The notes under the pieces were generated by a model. The model did no database searches. It was given only the letters and a program-made list of their open reading frames with translations, and was not told where the DNA came from. Source: Burkholderia sp. NRF60-BP8 (lineage in GTDB: Bacteria > Pseudomonadota > Gammaproteobacteria > Burkholderiales > Burkholderiaceae). From it: a stretch of DNA of 64,000 bases. The stretch spans positions 620,001 to 684,000 of the forward strand of contig NZ_CP013373.1 of the NCBI RefSeq assembly GCF_001522585.2, given 5' to 3'. A program made the translations under genes and the position numbers. This document shows, piece by piece, positions 47,959 through 56,636 of the stretch (its first letter is position 1; every line of letters begins with the position of its first letter).

Positions 47959-49409
47959 GCATGAACGTCGTTACGCTGCTGTACCTCGTCGCGTCGGTGT
48001 GCTTCATCCAGGCGCTGAAGGGCCTGTCGAATCCGAAGAGCGCGCGGCGCGGCAACCTGTTCGGGATGGTCGGGATGGCCATCGCGATCCTCACGACGAT
48101 CGCGCTGATCGTCAAGCAGGCCGCGTGGCTCGGCGCGAACCTGCCGCTCGGCCTCGCGCTCGTGCTCGGCGCGCTGATCGTCGGCGGCGGCGTCGGCGCG
48201 TTCGTCGCCGCGCGCGTCGAGATGACGAAGATGCCGGAACTCGTCGCGGCCATGCACTCGCTGATCGGTCTCGCGGCCGTGTGCATCGCGTATGCGGTGG
48301 TGTCGGAGCCGGAAGCGTTCGGGCTCGTGCCGCAGGACGCGGTGTCGTCGAGCTTCATCCCGTACGGCAACCGCGTCGAGCTGTTCATCGGCACGTTCGT
48401 CGGCGCGATCACGTTCTCCGGTTCGGTGATTGCGTTCGGCAAGCTGTCGGGCAAGTACAAGTTCCGGCTGTTTCAGGGCGCGCCGGTCGTGTACGCGGGC
48501 CAGCACCTGATCAACCTGATGCTCGCGATCGCGATGCTCGGCTTCGGCATCCTGTTCTTCATCACGCAGGCGTGGCTGCCGTTCATCATCATGACGGCGA
48601 TCGCGTTCGTGCTCGGTGTGCTGATCATCATTCCGATCGGCGGCGCGGACATGCCGGTGGTCGTGTCGATGCTGAACTCGTACTCGGGCTGGGCGGCGGC
48701 CGGCATCGGCTTCTCGCTGAACAACGCGATGCTGATCATCGCGGGTTCGCTGGTCGGCTCGTCGGGCGCGATCCTGTCGTACATCATGTGCCACGCGATG
48801 AACCGCTCGTTCTTCAACGTGATCCTCGGCGGGTTCGGCGGCGAAGCGGCGGCCGGCGGCGCGGCGGGCGCTCAGGAGCAGCGGCCGGTGAAGTCGGGTT
48901 CGGCCGACGACGCGGCGTTCATGCTCGGCAACGCGGAATCGGTCGTGATCGTGCCGGGTTACGGGCTCGCCGTCGCCCGTGCGCAGCATGCGCTGAAGGA
49001 GCTGACCGACAAGCTGGTCGAGAAGGGCATCGACGTGAAGTACGCGATCCACCCGGTCGCCGGCCGGATGCCGGGCCACATGAACGTGTTGCTCGCGGAA
49101 GCGGAAGTGCCGTACGAGATCGTGCACGAGATGGAGGACATCAACGGCGAATTCGGCCAGGTGGACGTGGTGCTCGTACTCGGCGCGAACGACGTCGTGA
49201 ACCCGGCCGCGAAGAACGATCCGAAATCGCCGATCGCGGGGATGCCGATCATCGAGGCGTACAAGGCGCGCACGGTGATCGTCAACAAGCGTTCGATGGC
49301 GGCCGGCTACGCGGGTCTCGACAACGACCTGTTCTACATGGACAAGACGATGATGGTGTTCGGCGATGCGAAGAAGGTCATCGAGGACATGGTGAAGGCG
49401 GTCGAGTAA
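47955..49409 (+). CDS. pntB: Proton-translocating transhydrogenase, beta subunit
   Basis: A 484-residue subunit with about nine membrane helices (domain II), followed by the NADP(H)-binding domain III. Domain III shows [35 protein letters not shown], and [16 protein letters not shown]. The histidine-containing channel helix region [20 protein letters not shown] is present. The ATG at 47955 overlaps pntAB, and AAGGAGG lies about eight bases before it. It is the last gene of pntAA-pntAB-pntB. Confidence 0.97.
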   Translation: MSMNVVTLLYLVASVCFIQALKGLSNPKSARRGNLFGMVGMAIAILTTIALIVKQAAWLGANLPLGLALVLGALIVGGGVGAFVAARVEMTKMPELVAAMHSLIGLAAVCIAYAVVSEPEAFGLVPQDAVSSSFIPYGNRVELFIGTFVGAITFSGSVIAFGKLSGKYKFRLFQGAPVVYAGQHLINLMLAIAMLGFGILFFITQAWLPFIIMTAIAFVLGVLIIIPIGGADMPVVVSMLNSYSGWAAAGIGFSLNNAMLIIAGSLVGSSGAILSYIMCHAMNRSFFNVILGGFGGEAAAGGAAGAQEQRPVKSGSADDAAFMLGNAESVVIVPGYGLAVARAQHALKELTDKLVEKGIDVKYAIHPVAGRMPGHMNVLLAEAEVPYEIVHEMEDINGEFGQVDVVLVLGANDVVNPAAKNDPKSPIAGMPIIEAYKARTVIVNKRSMAAGYAGLDNDLFYMDKTMMVFGDAKKVIEDMVKAVE

Positions 49410-49464
49410 CGCAGGCGCCGGCACGCGGCGCCCGCTTCGATGCGCGGGCGTCGCGGCCGCGGAC

Positions 49465-49505
49465 GGGCCCGACCGGTGCAGTTCACAAGCCGGCCGGGCC
49501 TTTTT
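49465..49505 (+). terminator. Terminator after pntB
   Basis: GGCCCG (49466-49471) pairs with CGGGCC (49495-49500), with inner CCGG/CCGG pairing, followed by TTTTT. It lies 57 bases after the pntB stop. Confidence 0.8.
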
Positions 49506-49664
49506 CATGGTGCGATGAGGCGTGCGACGCAGGCGGTGACCGTGTCGCGCACGCGGTCGGCCGGATCGATCGGGCGCGCATCGCCGCCCGTCGCGACGCA
49601 CACCGGTTGAGCCCGGCCGCGAAGAACCCGCTCGACGCGACCGCGCGCTCGCCGCCACGCCGCG
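49506..49664. other. Gap downstream of the YafY-type gene
   Basis: No intact gene. On the minus strand, one frame reads a protein-like tail (DARPIDPADRVRDTVTACVA) that ends at 49505 with no matching upstream domain. This may be the remnant of a lost gene, or chance open frame in high-GC DNA. Confidence 0.25.
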
Positions 49665-50351
49665 TCAGCGCATCGGCGCTTCCGCGATCCGCATGTAGTC
49701 GGCGATCCGCCGGCCCTCCATGTCCGGAAACTGCTCGTGCACGGTGATGTCGCCCATCCGCGCGATGTCGAAGGTGCGGAAATCGTCGCGCAGCTCGCAC
49801 CACGCGCCGATCGTCCAGCGCCCGCCCCAGTAGACGAGCCCGAGCGGCCAGACGCGACGCTGCGAATGCGCGCCGAGCCGGTCGCGATAGTCGAAGCTGA
49901 CGATGTGGCGCGTGTCGATCGCCTGGTGGATCGCGTCGACCTTCGCGCAAAACGTCGCGTCGATGTGGAACGACGGCGCGAACACGGGCAGCCGGTCGAG
50001 CGCCGTACGCTTGTCGGCCGGCATCGCCGACGCGATCTTCGCGAGCGCCGAGCGCGCGCCGCTCGCGAAGCGCGCACCGCCCCAGGTCTCGAGCATGCGC
50101 GCGCCGGTGGCGAGCGCCGCCAGCTCCTCGGCCGTGAACGTGAGCGGCGGCAGGCTCGCGTTGCGGTTCAGCCGGTAGCCGATGCCGGCCTCGCCTTCGA
50201 TCGGCACACCCGACAGTTGCAGGTCGCGTACGTCGCGGTAGACCGTGCGAGGCGACACCGACAGCCAGTCGGCCAGTTGCTGCGCGGTCGTGAGACGACG
50301 CCCGCGCAACAGCTCGGCGATCTGGAACAGGCGGTCGGCACGGCGGGTCAT
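49665..50351 (-). CDS. YafY-family transcriptional regulator (HTH-WYL)
   Basis: A 228-residue regulator. A DeoR/HTH_11-type winged helix lies at residues 1-60 (LTTAQQLADWLSVSPRTVYRD). A WYL domain lies at about 130-225, though its namesake motif is degenerate here (VSFDYRDRLGAHSQRRVWPLGLVYWGGRWTIGAW, read as two halves). WYL domains sense ligands such as nucleic acids or nucleotides. It lies 73 bases downstream of a VOC gene on the same strand. The targets are unknown. Confidence 0.85.
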   Translation of the reverse strand: MTRRADRLFQIAELLRGRRLTTAQQLADWLSVSPRTVYRDVRDLQLSGVPIEGEAGIGYRLNRNASLPPLTFTAEELAALATGARMLETWGGARFASGARSALAKIASAMPADKRTALDRLPVFAPSFHIDATFCAKVDAIHQAIDTRHIVSFDYRDRLGAHSQRRVWPLGLVYWGGRWTIGAWCELRDDFRTFDIARMGDITVHEQFPDMEGRRIADYMRIAEAPMR

Positions 50352-50424
50352 GACGGCACCTCGATTCCTCTGGCTACGGGGACTTCGCGATGATAGCGCC
50401 GCGCGAGCCCGCTGACCGCTGCGC

Positions 50425-50829
50425 TCAGTGGCATTTCGGCGCGTGCAGGCCGACGCGGTTGCCTTCCGTGTCGATCAGGTAGCCGACGTAGCCGTAGTTG
50501 TTCGGCAGCTCGACGACGGATCCCTGCACGACGCCGCCCGCGCGCTTCGCGCGTTCGAGCGCCGCGACGACCGATTCGCCGGCGTTCAGGTAGACGAGCA
50601 CGCCGTTCGCGCTCGGCTTCATCTGCTGCGGATCGAACACGATGCTGCCGCCCGTGCTCGATGCGTCGCGATCGAACGTCGCCATCGGCACGCCGCCGAT
50701 GACCTCGCGCTGCAACGTGGTTTGCAGCACGGTTTCGTAGAAGCGGATCGCGCGGTCGAAATCGAGGGACGGAATGTCGAACCAGGCGATCGCGCGTTCC
50801 AGGGTTGCAGTGGCGGTTGCTGACGTCAT
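50425..50829 (-). CDS. VOC-family (glyoxalase-like) protein
   Basis: A 134-residue vicinal-oxygen-chelate fold protein with two beta-alpha-beta modules (IAWFDIPSLDFDRAIRFYETVL and VGYLIDTEGNRVGLHAPKCH). The usual metal-site histidine after DIP is absent; Glu/His ligands are incomplete, so it may be a binding protein rather than an enzyme. AAGGAG lies about eight bases before the ATG (minus strand). It is divergent from the ArsR/SRPBCC pair. Substrate is unknown. Confidence 0.82.
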   Translation of the reverse strand: MTSATATATLERAIAWFDIPSLDFDRAIRFYETVLQTTLQREVIGGVPMATFDRDASSTGGSIVFDPQQMKPSANGVLVYLNAGESVVAALERAKRAGGVVQGSVVELPNNYGYVGYLIDTEGNRVGLHAPKCH

Positions 50830-50999
50830 GACGAGCTCCTTGTGTTGCGTTGTTATGCGGATTCGATGGGAAAACCAGCCTGCATTGCGCCGGGATTGCA
50901 GTGTGATCGCGGGCTGCTGACACCGTATTGTCAGTAGAGTTGTCACCCTTGACATGCAACCATTCGGTTGCATAATAAGGCCATTGACCCGGGAGCGGC

Positions 51000-51332
51000 A
51001 TGGATCTCGTTTTCAAGGCGCTGGCCGACGCCACGCGCCGTCGGTTGCTCGATCTGCTGTACGCAAAAAACGGCCAGACCGTGTCCGAGCTGTGCGACGG
51101 GCTCGCGATGAGCCGGCAGGCCGTGAGCAAGCATCTCGCGCTGCTCGAGGCCGCGAACCTCGTCGCGACGACGTGGCGCGGCCGGGAGAAGCTGCATTAC
51201 CTGAATCCGGTGCCGATCCATGACATCGCGCAACGCTGGATCGGCAAGTTCGAGCGTCAGCGCCTGCAGGCGCTGGCGGACCTCAAGCGGGGGCTGGAAG
51301 CGCCCCGCGACACGGGAGACGACGATGGGTAA
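51000..51332 (+). CDS. ArsR-family transcriptional regulator
   Basis: A 110-residue winged-helix repressor with the helix-turn-helix MSRQAVSKHLALLEAANLVATTWRGREK. It lacks the CxC metal site of ArsR/SmtB sensors, and instead matches the group found next to SRPBCC/AHSA1 genes. It overlaps the SRPBCC gene by eight bases, so the two are co-translated. It probably controls its own operon, and perhaps the divergent VOC gene, from the 170-base region between them. Confidence 0.9.
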   Translation: MDLVFKALADATRRRLLDLLYAKNGQTVSELCDGLAMSRQAVSKHLALLEAANLVATTWRGREKLHYLNPVPIHDIAQRWIGKFERQRLQALADLKRGLEAPRDTGDDDG

Positions 51333-51789
51333 TCCCGATTTCGTGTACGTGACCTTCATCGCGGCCACGCCCGAGCGCGTGTTCGACGCGCTGACCAATG
51401 CCGAGCTGACGAAGGACTACTGGGTGCGGCATCGCAACGCGTCGCCCGACTGGCGGCCGGGTTCGCGGTGGGAACATCAGGACTACGACGATCCGTCGCG
51501 GGTCGACATCGTCGGCGAAGTGGTCGAGAACGATCCGCCGCGCCGGCTGGTCGTCACGTGGCGCACGCCGTCGGGGGAGGGCGAGGAATCGCGCGTGACC
51601 TATCTGGTCGAGCCGCACGAGGGCGTCGTGAAGCTGACCGTCACGCACGACGGGCTGGTGCCCGGTTCGGAGATGGACCGCGGGATTCGCGGCGGCTGGC
51701 CGGTCGTGCTGTCGAGCCTGAAGACGCTGCTCGAGACGGGGCATGCACTGCCGTTTACGATGGCGCGCTGGTCGCAGTCGAAGCATTGA
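51325..51789 (+). CDS. SRPBCC (AHSA1-like) protein
   Basis: A 154-residue START/Bet-v1-fold protein. It has the family opening FVYVTFIAATPERVFDALTNAE, a central WRPGSRWEHQDYDD and the C-terminal amphipathic helix RGGWPVVLSSLKTLLETG. These proteins bind small hydrophobic ligands, and some act as chaperone cofactors. Overlap with the ArsR gene links the two. No clear substrate. It is convergent with the RlmL-type gene across a perfect hairpin at 51807-51830. Confidence 0.87.
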   Translation: MGNPDFVYVTFIAATPERVFDALTNAELTKDYWVRHRNASPDWRPGSRWEHQDYDDPSRVDIVGEVVENDPPRRLVVTWRTPSGEGEESRVTYLVEPHEGVVKLTVTHDGLVPGSEMDRGIRGGWPVVLSSLKTLLETGHALPFTMARWSQSKH

Positions 51790-51806
51790 CCGGCAGCGGA
51801 AAAGCA

Positions 51807-51830
51807 CAGGGGCCGCGATGGCGGCCCCTG
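51807..51830. terminator. Hairpin between SRPBCC and RlmL-type genes
   Basis: CAGGGGCCGC-GATG-GCGGCCCCTG, a perfect ten-base stem with a four-base loop between convergent genes. There is no T run on either side. Confidence 0.6.
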
Positions 51831-51862
51831 CACGTCGTGGCTTGCGCAAGCGCACGGATGGC

Positions 51863-53164
51863 TTACGCGTCGCCCTCCGGCGCGGCCGCGCGTGCCTTCA
51901 CGCTGCCGGCGATCAGGTCGAAGCGGAACAGCCGGCATTCGAGCGCGCCGTTGAACAGCGGCGTCTTGGCCGATTCGCGCAGGCGCAACTGGCCCGGCAG
52001 CGAACGGTCGGACGTCAGCAGGAACGCCTGCCAGCCCGTGAAGCGCTGCTTCAGCGCATCGCCGAGCGCGTTGAAGAACTCGCTGTCCGGCGCGTCGGTG
52101 TGCGTGCGACGGAATGCGTCGTCGTTGCCGCGGTTGCGGCCGGTTTCGCGCACCTCGCCGCGCGCGCTGCGGCCGCGCACTTCGATCCGCTCGCCGTACG
52201 GCGGATTCGCGAGGAGGATGCCCGGCCCGTCGCACGGCGGCGTCATCCCGCGCGCATCGACCTGCTTGAGCCACACCGACGGCACGCCCGCGCGCTCGAG
52301 GTTCGCGCGCGCCTTCTCGAGCATGTCGCCGGAGATGTCGCTGCCGTACACGCCGAGCGCGTCGCCGCGCCTGGCCCGCGCCGCGCGCTTCGCGTCGAGC
52401 GCCGGGACCTTCAGCCCCTGCCACGCGGTGATGTCGTACTGCTTGAGCTTTTCGAAGCCGAACCGGCGCTCGACGCCGGGCGCCACGCCGAGCGCGATCT
52501 GCGCGGCTTCCGCGAGGAACGTACCGCTGCCGCACATCGGGTCGTACAGCGCGGTGCCGGGCGTCCAGCCGGTCAGGCGCAGGATGCCGGCCGCGAGGTT
52601 CTCGCGCAGCGGCGCCGCGCCCTTGTCGAGGCGCCAGCCGCGCTTGAACAGCGGCTCGCCCGACGTGTCGAGGTACAGCGTGCATTCGCCCGCCGTCAGG
52701 AACGCGAACACGCGCACGTCCGGCGCACCGGTGTCGATGCTCGGGCGCGCGCCGGTCTTGTCGCGCATCCGGTCGCAGATCGCGTCCTTCACGCGCAACG
52801 TCGCGAATTCGAGGCTCTTCAGCGGCGACTTGATCGCGGTGATGTCGACGCGCAGCGTCTGCGTGGCCGCGAACCAGCGTTCCCACGGTTGCTCGAGCGC
52901 GAGCGCATAGACGTCCTGCTCGTTGCGGTACGCGCGGTGCGCGATCTTCAGCAGGATCCGGCTCGCGATCCGCGAATGGAGGTTCGCGGCCATGCCGGCG
53001 GCCCAACCGCCGCTGAAATGGACGCCGCCCGGCACCTGCGCGCCCGCGGTGAACGGCGCGCCGTTCAGGTGGCGGCCGGCGATTTCGGCCAGCTCGGCGG
53101 CAAGCGCCGCTTCGAGGCCGCGCGGGCAGGGGGCGAAGAATTCGAACAGGGTGGGCGAGGACAT
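51863..53164 (-). CDS. THUMP-domain class I rRNA methyltransferase (RlmL N-terminal half-like)
   Basis: A 433-residue protein. A THUMP RNA-binding domain (about residues 45-155) precedes an N6/N2-type methyltransferase domain. Family blocks are YDPMCGSGTFLAEAA (SAM site) and LLANPPYGERIE (catalytic NPPY). It matches the half of E. coli RlmL that makes m2G2445 in 23S rRNA, and the stand-alone YpsC-type enzymes. The second RlmL (RlmK) half is absent here. The start at 53164 (MSSPTLFEF) is preferred to 53185. Confidence 0.9.
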   Translation of the reverse strand: MSSPTLFEFFAPCPRGLEAALAAELAEIAGRHLNGAPFTAGAQVPGGVHFSGGWAAGMAANLHSRIASRILLKIAHRAYRNEQDVYALALEQPWERWFAATQTLRVDITAIKSPLKSLEFATLRVKDAICDRMRDKTGARPSIDTGAPDVRVFAFLTAGECTLYLDTSGEPLFKRGWRLDKGAAPLRENLAAGILRLTGWTPGTALYDPMCGSGTFLAEAAQIALGVAPGVERRFGFEKLKQYDITAWQGLKVPALDAKRAARARRGDALGVYGSDISGDMLEKARANLERAGVPSVWLKQVDARGMTPPCDGPGILLANPPYGERIEVRGRSARGEVRETGRNRGNDDAFRRTHTDAPDSEFFNALGDALKQRFTGWQAFLLTSDRSLPGQLRLRESAKTPLFNGALECRLFRFDLIAGSVKARAAAPEGDA

Positions 53165-53269
53165 AAGGCGGGTGAGGACGTGCAAAAGTCCACTATTGTA
53201 CGCGGCGCAGGCGACCGGGGCCGGCGTTTCGGCGCGGCGGCGCCGGCGCGGCGGCCGCTCGCGCGTGCC

Positions 53270-53322
53270 GGGAGGGCGACGGGGGCGGCGGGGCGCCGCC
53301 GCTCCACCTCCCCGCCGCCCCC
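53270..53322. repeat. G-quadruplex motif and perfect 13-base inverted repeat
   Basis: On the plus strand, four G-tracts (53270-53272, 53274-53276, 53281-53285, 53290-53293) separated by one-, four- and four-base loops form a canonical G-quadruplex motif. The right part, 53281-53293, also pairs perfectly with 53310-53322. It lies between the end of the PF10136 gene and the start of the RlmL-type gene, in the template strand for both. There is no T run. Confidence 0.6.
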
Positions 53323-53330
53323 GCCGCCGG

Positions 53331-55445
53331 TCAGTGTGCGCCCGGCTGGCCGGCGCGCGCGGCCGAGTTGCCCGCCGGCCAGAACAGCGCGGACGGCTTC
53401 GCGAGCACCGTGCGGACGATCGCGGCGACGAGCGCGCGCACCTTGGTCGGGCGCAGGCTGCGCGAGCGCACGGCCATCGTGAACGCGAGTGCGAAGCTCA
53501 CGAGCACGTTGAGGAAGGCCATGCTGAGCACGCCGGCGCCGGCCCACCACAGTTCGGGCGTGCGGAGCGCATCCTTGCCCAGCACGCCGAGCGCGACCCC
53601 GATCGAGCCGGCCGACAGCGTCACGTGCCGCACCTCGAACGGGAACATGAACACGGTGACGATCGCCGGGACGAGGCCGAGCATCAGGCCGAGGCCGACG
53701 TTTGCGACCACGCCGGCGACGTTCGACCGGCAGAAATGCGCGAGCTTCGCGGCGCCGGCCGCGCCGAGCGTCAGGCGCAGCCGACGGTTGTACGCGAGCG
53801 CGTCGCCGACGCGGTGCAGCACGAACCAGTTGTCGGCCCAGCCCGCGAGCAGGCTCGACGCCCACAGCAGCACGCCCGTGAGCGCCGCATAGAACGGCGT
53901 CGGGCCGAGCAGCGAGAACGAATGCAGCGTCGCGTGCGCCTTCTCCGGCGAGATCAGGTTCGTATGCGTGACGTTGGCCGCGAACAGCTGCACGAGCAGG
54001 CACACGGGCAGCACGACGACCACGTTCCCGGAAATCGCGGCCGCCTGCGTGCGGATCAGTGCGATCACCGACGCGACGAACGCCTTCACGCCTTCCTCGT
54101 GACCGGTGTCGTCGAGTTCGCGCGCGAGCGTCGGCGCGGTCATCGCGGGCTGCTTGGTCGCGAGCGTGAAATGCAGGAAGTGCATCAGCATGAAGCTGGC
54201 CGCGTAGTTGATGCCCGCCAGCAGCCCTTCGAGCATCGACTGCAGGTGCGCACCCGTGATCGCGAACTTCACGCACACGGTCGCGACCGTGACGAGGCCG
54301 CCGCCGGCCGCCATCCGCAGCATCTTCAGATACTCGGCCCGGCCGCGCGAGATGTAGTGCTCGCCGGTGTCCGCGTTGGTCTCGACGAGCTTGCGCGCGA
54401 ACAGCGAGAAGTTGCTGCGCACGAGGTGCGCGACGCTCTGGCTGCTCTGGTTCGCGTCGACGAGCTCGGCGGTCAGGTGCGCCATGCCGTGCAGGTCGTC
54501 GCGCGCCATCCACGCGTTGAGCAGCATCTCCGCGCGCAGGATGCGCATGCGCATCCGCTCGACCTGGAACACGATGTCGACCGACACGCCGTTGCGGTAC
54601 AGGTGCGCGAACACGTTGTCGACGGCGATCCGGCATTCGTCGAGCAGCACGCGCAGGTAGTTCACCTCGTGCAGCAGCTTGCTCGGGTCGCCGCCGTCCT
54701 CGACGGCCGCGTGCGCGGTCTCGACCGCGAGCATCGCGCGCGTGAGGCGGTAGAACGGCTGCGATTCGAGCGGCTTGCGCGCATCGTCGTCGGACAGCCG
54801 GCTGCGCACCGTCTGCGACAGGCCGGTCGAGCTGATCTGGCAGGTCAGGTTGTGCAGCGCGGCCAGCAGGTCGCGCGAGAACGAGCCGGGCTCGTGGCGC
54901 TCTTCGTCGGTGACGTCGAACGAGAGCAGCTCGGCGAGGCGCGCGAGCAGATCGTCGGGCAGCGCGTCGATCCATTTCGCGTCCTCGGGCGTCGGGAACA
55001 TCAGCGTGAACAGCGCCGACAGCTCGCGGCGGTTCGGCGCAGGCGGGATCAGCGACGAATCGATCCGCTCGAACAGCGCGCCGAAGAAGCCCGAATGCAC
55101 GGGCATGCCGGCGTCGCACAGCAGCGAGATGCCGTCGCACTCGCGCAGGATGCCGCGCAGGATGCGCGCGGCGTGCGCTTTCCACGCGGGGTTGCGATCG
55201 AGCACGTGGAACAGGTAGCGCAGCCGCGCATGCGCCGGATACGCGCGCGTGTCGGCGTTGCGCTCGGCCGGCGTGTCCTGCACCGTGCCGTTGCGGCGCA
55301 GCCAGTGCGCGAGCTCGATCAGCCATTCGCTGCGCTCGGCGTACGACGCGTCGGCGTCGGCATGCGCGAGCAGCGCATCGAGCTGGTGACCGGCATTGCG
55401 CGACGCGCGCCACTTCTTGATCAGGGTCGTCAGGGAACGAAACAT
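53331..55445 (-). CDS. PF10136-family protein (annotated site-specific recombinase, Gcr-like)
   Basis: A 704-residue protein. The N-terminal half is soluble, helical and charged. From about residue 345 it has at least six hydrophobic segments (for example AAGGGLVTVATVCVKFAI and VVVVLPVCLLVQLFAANV), so it is an integral membrane protein. The family carries the historical name site-specific recombinase/Gcr. I see no tyrosine- or serine-recombinase catalytic motif, so a membrane role is more likely than DNA cleavage. The start at 55445 (MFRSLTTL) is chosen over an upstream ATG. It is co-oriented with the RlmL-type gene. Confidence 0.78.
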   Translation of the reverse strand: MFRSLTTLIKKWRASRNAGHQLDALLAHADADASYAERSEWLIELAHWLRRNGTVQDTPAERNADTRAYPAHARLRYLFHVLDRNPAWKAHAARILRGILRECDGISLLCDAGMPVHSGFFGALFERIDSSLIPPAPNRRELSALFTLMFPTPEDAKWIDALPDDLLARLAELLSFDVTDEERHEPGSFSRDLLAALHNLTCQISSTGLSQTVRSRLSDDDARKPLESQPFYRLTRAMLAVETAHAAVEDGGDPSKLLHEVNYLRVLLDECRIAVDNVFAHLYRNGVSVDIVFQVERMRMRILRAEMLLNAWMARDDLHGMAHLTAELVDANQSSQSVAHLVRSNFSLFARKLVETNADTGEHYISRGRAEYLKMLRMAAGGGLVTVATVCVKFAITGAHLQSMLEGLLAGINYAASFMLMHFLHFTLATKQPAMTAPTLARELDDTGHEEGVKAFVASVIALIRTQAAAISGNVVVVLPVCLLVQLFAANVTHTNLISPEKAHATLHSFSLLGPTPFYAALTGVLLWASSLLAGWADNWFVLHRVGDALAYNRRLRLTLGAAGAAKLAHFCRSNVAGVVANVGLGLMLGLVPAIVTVFMFPFEVRHVTLSAGSIGVALGVLGKDALRTPELWWAGAGVLSMAFLNVLVSFALAFTMAVRSRSLRPTKVRALVAAIVRTVLAKPSALFWPAGNSAARAGQPGAH

Positions 55446-55916
55446 AAACGGAATAGCGAAAGCCCGGGACGGGCGGGTTCGGGATGCCGGCCGGGGAAAC
55501 GGCGCGGCGCCGGGAGAACGGGTGAGACGGGGCCGGCGCCGGACGGGGCGCGGCGACCCGCGATGCGGCTGCCCCGCTGTGGTGCACGCCGACCGCGCGC
55601 AGCGCCGGGAGGCACGGCGGCCGGGCCGAACGCGGCTCGGCGCCGCTGGCTGGTGCGCACGACGAACGGCGCGAGCCCGAAAGTGCGTAGGATCGTCAAT
55701 CGGGCCGGAAAACGCAAGCCGACCGCGTTGCATGGCGCGGGTTCCGGCGGCTTTGACAAAGAATGTAAAGGGCCGTTCGGCCGATGAAGGCGGTGCGCGA
55801 GGCCGGCGGCGTGCAGCCTCCGACGGGCGGCGCGCGCGGCCGGTCGCGCCGCGCCGTTCGACACCGCGCGGGCGAACGCCGTGCCGAACGTTCGCCTGCG
55901 CGCCGTCGGCGTTCGC
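55446..55916. other. Gap between pqiC and the PF10136 gene
   Basis: I see no credible gene in these 471 bases. Immediately after the pqiC stop lies a perfect ten-base inverted repeat, GCGAACGCCG (55872-55881) with CGGCGTTCGC (55907-55916), without a T run; it may protect or end the pqi transcript. A CTTTG-A-CAAAG element lies at 55751-55761. No clear promoter for the PF10136 gene could be picked out. Confidence 0.55.
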
Positions 55917-56636
55917 TTATGCGCCGGACTTGCCCGTCGCGCCGGCGTCGCCGCCGGACGTCGGGTTGGCCGGGCACGGCACGACCGGCGCGGCCGTCGT
56001 CTTGCCGCCGGCGGCGGGCGCGGCCGGCGCGCCGCGGCGGGCGGCCATTGCGCGCACGCCGTCCGCGGCCTGCGCGGCAATCGCGTCGAGCGCGCGCCGG
56101 TGGCCGGCGACGAGTGCGTCGTAGCCGTCGGCGACCGGTTCGGCGACGCTCGTGCGGCAGGTCATCACGGCCTGCGTGGCGAGCGAGCGCACGCTCCACA
56201 CGGCGTCGATCGCGGCCCGCTTGCCGGGCCACGACTCGAAGCGCTGCACGTTCACGCTGATGCGATACACGGGCACGCCGGCCGGATAGGCGGAATTCGC
56301 GACGTCGATCGTGCCGAGCCGAGCGGCGAGATCGTCCGACAGCGCGCGGCGGATCTCGTCGGCGGGCGGCGACGCCCAGCGTTCCTGCTCGAGCACGTCG
56401 ACCTGCGCGGCGTTCTTCTGCACGACCAACTGGTTCCTCGCGACCTGCTCCGGCACGCCGACCGACGGCACCTCGATCAGGAACGCCGGGTTGGCCGGCG
56501 CGGTGCGCAGCGGCGCCGCGGCGTCGGCCGGGCTGAGCGTGTAGAACCGCGCGGGCGGCGAGCTGCACGCGGCGAGCGCGAGTGCGGCGAAGACTGCCGC
56601 CGCGCCGCTCGCGAAACCGTTCACGCGTGTCGTCAT
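55917..56636 (-). CDS. pqiC: PqiC-type lipoprotein
   Basis: A 239-residue outer-membrane lipoprotein. The signal peptide is visible (AAAVFAALALAACSSPP, lipobox cysteine near residue 24). The ABC-transport auxiliary domain begins RFYTLSPAD and contains VGVPEQVARNQLVV. E. coli PqiC forms a ring at the outer membrane that receives the PqiB tunnel. The Ala/Gly-rich C-terminal 50 residues are longer than usual. Its start overlaps the pqiB stop, so it is the last gene of pqiA-pqiA-pqiB-pqiC. Confidence 0.87.
   Translation of the reverse strand: MTTRVNGFASGAAAVFAALALAACSSPPARFYTLSPADAAAPLRTAPANPAFLIEVPSVGVPEQVARNQLVVQKNAAQVDVLEQERWASPPADEIRRALSDDLAARLGTIDVANSAYPAGVPVYRISVNVQRFESWPGKRAAIDAVWSVRSLATQAVMTCRTSVAEPVADGYDALVAGHRRALDAIAAQAADGVRAMAARRGAPAAPAAGGKTTAAPVVPCPANPTSGGDAGATGKSGA

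Noticed and set aside
53331..55445. Mobile element or integrase, suggested by the family name site-specific recombinase
   Set aside because: No terminal repeats, target duplication, tRNA att site or recombinase motif; the protein is a multi-pass membrane protein between core genes.
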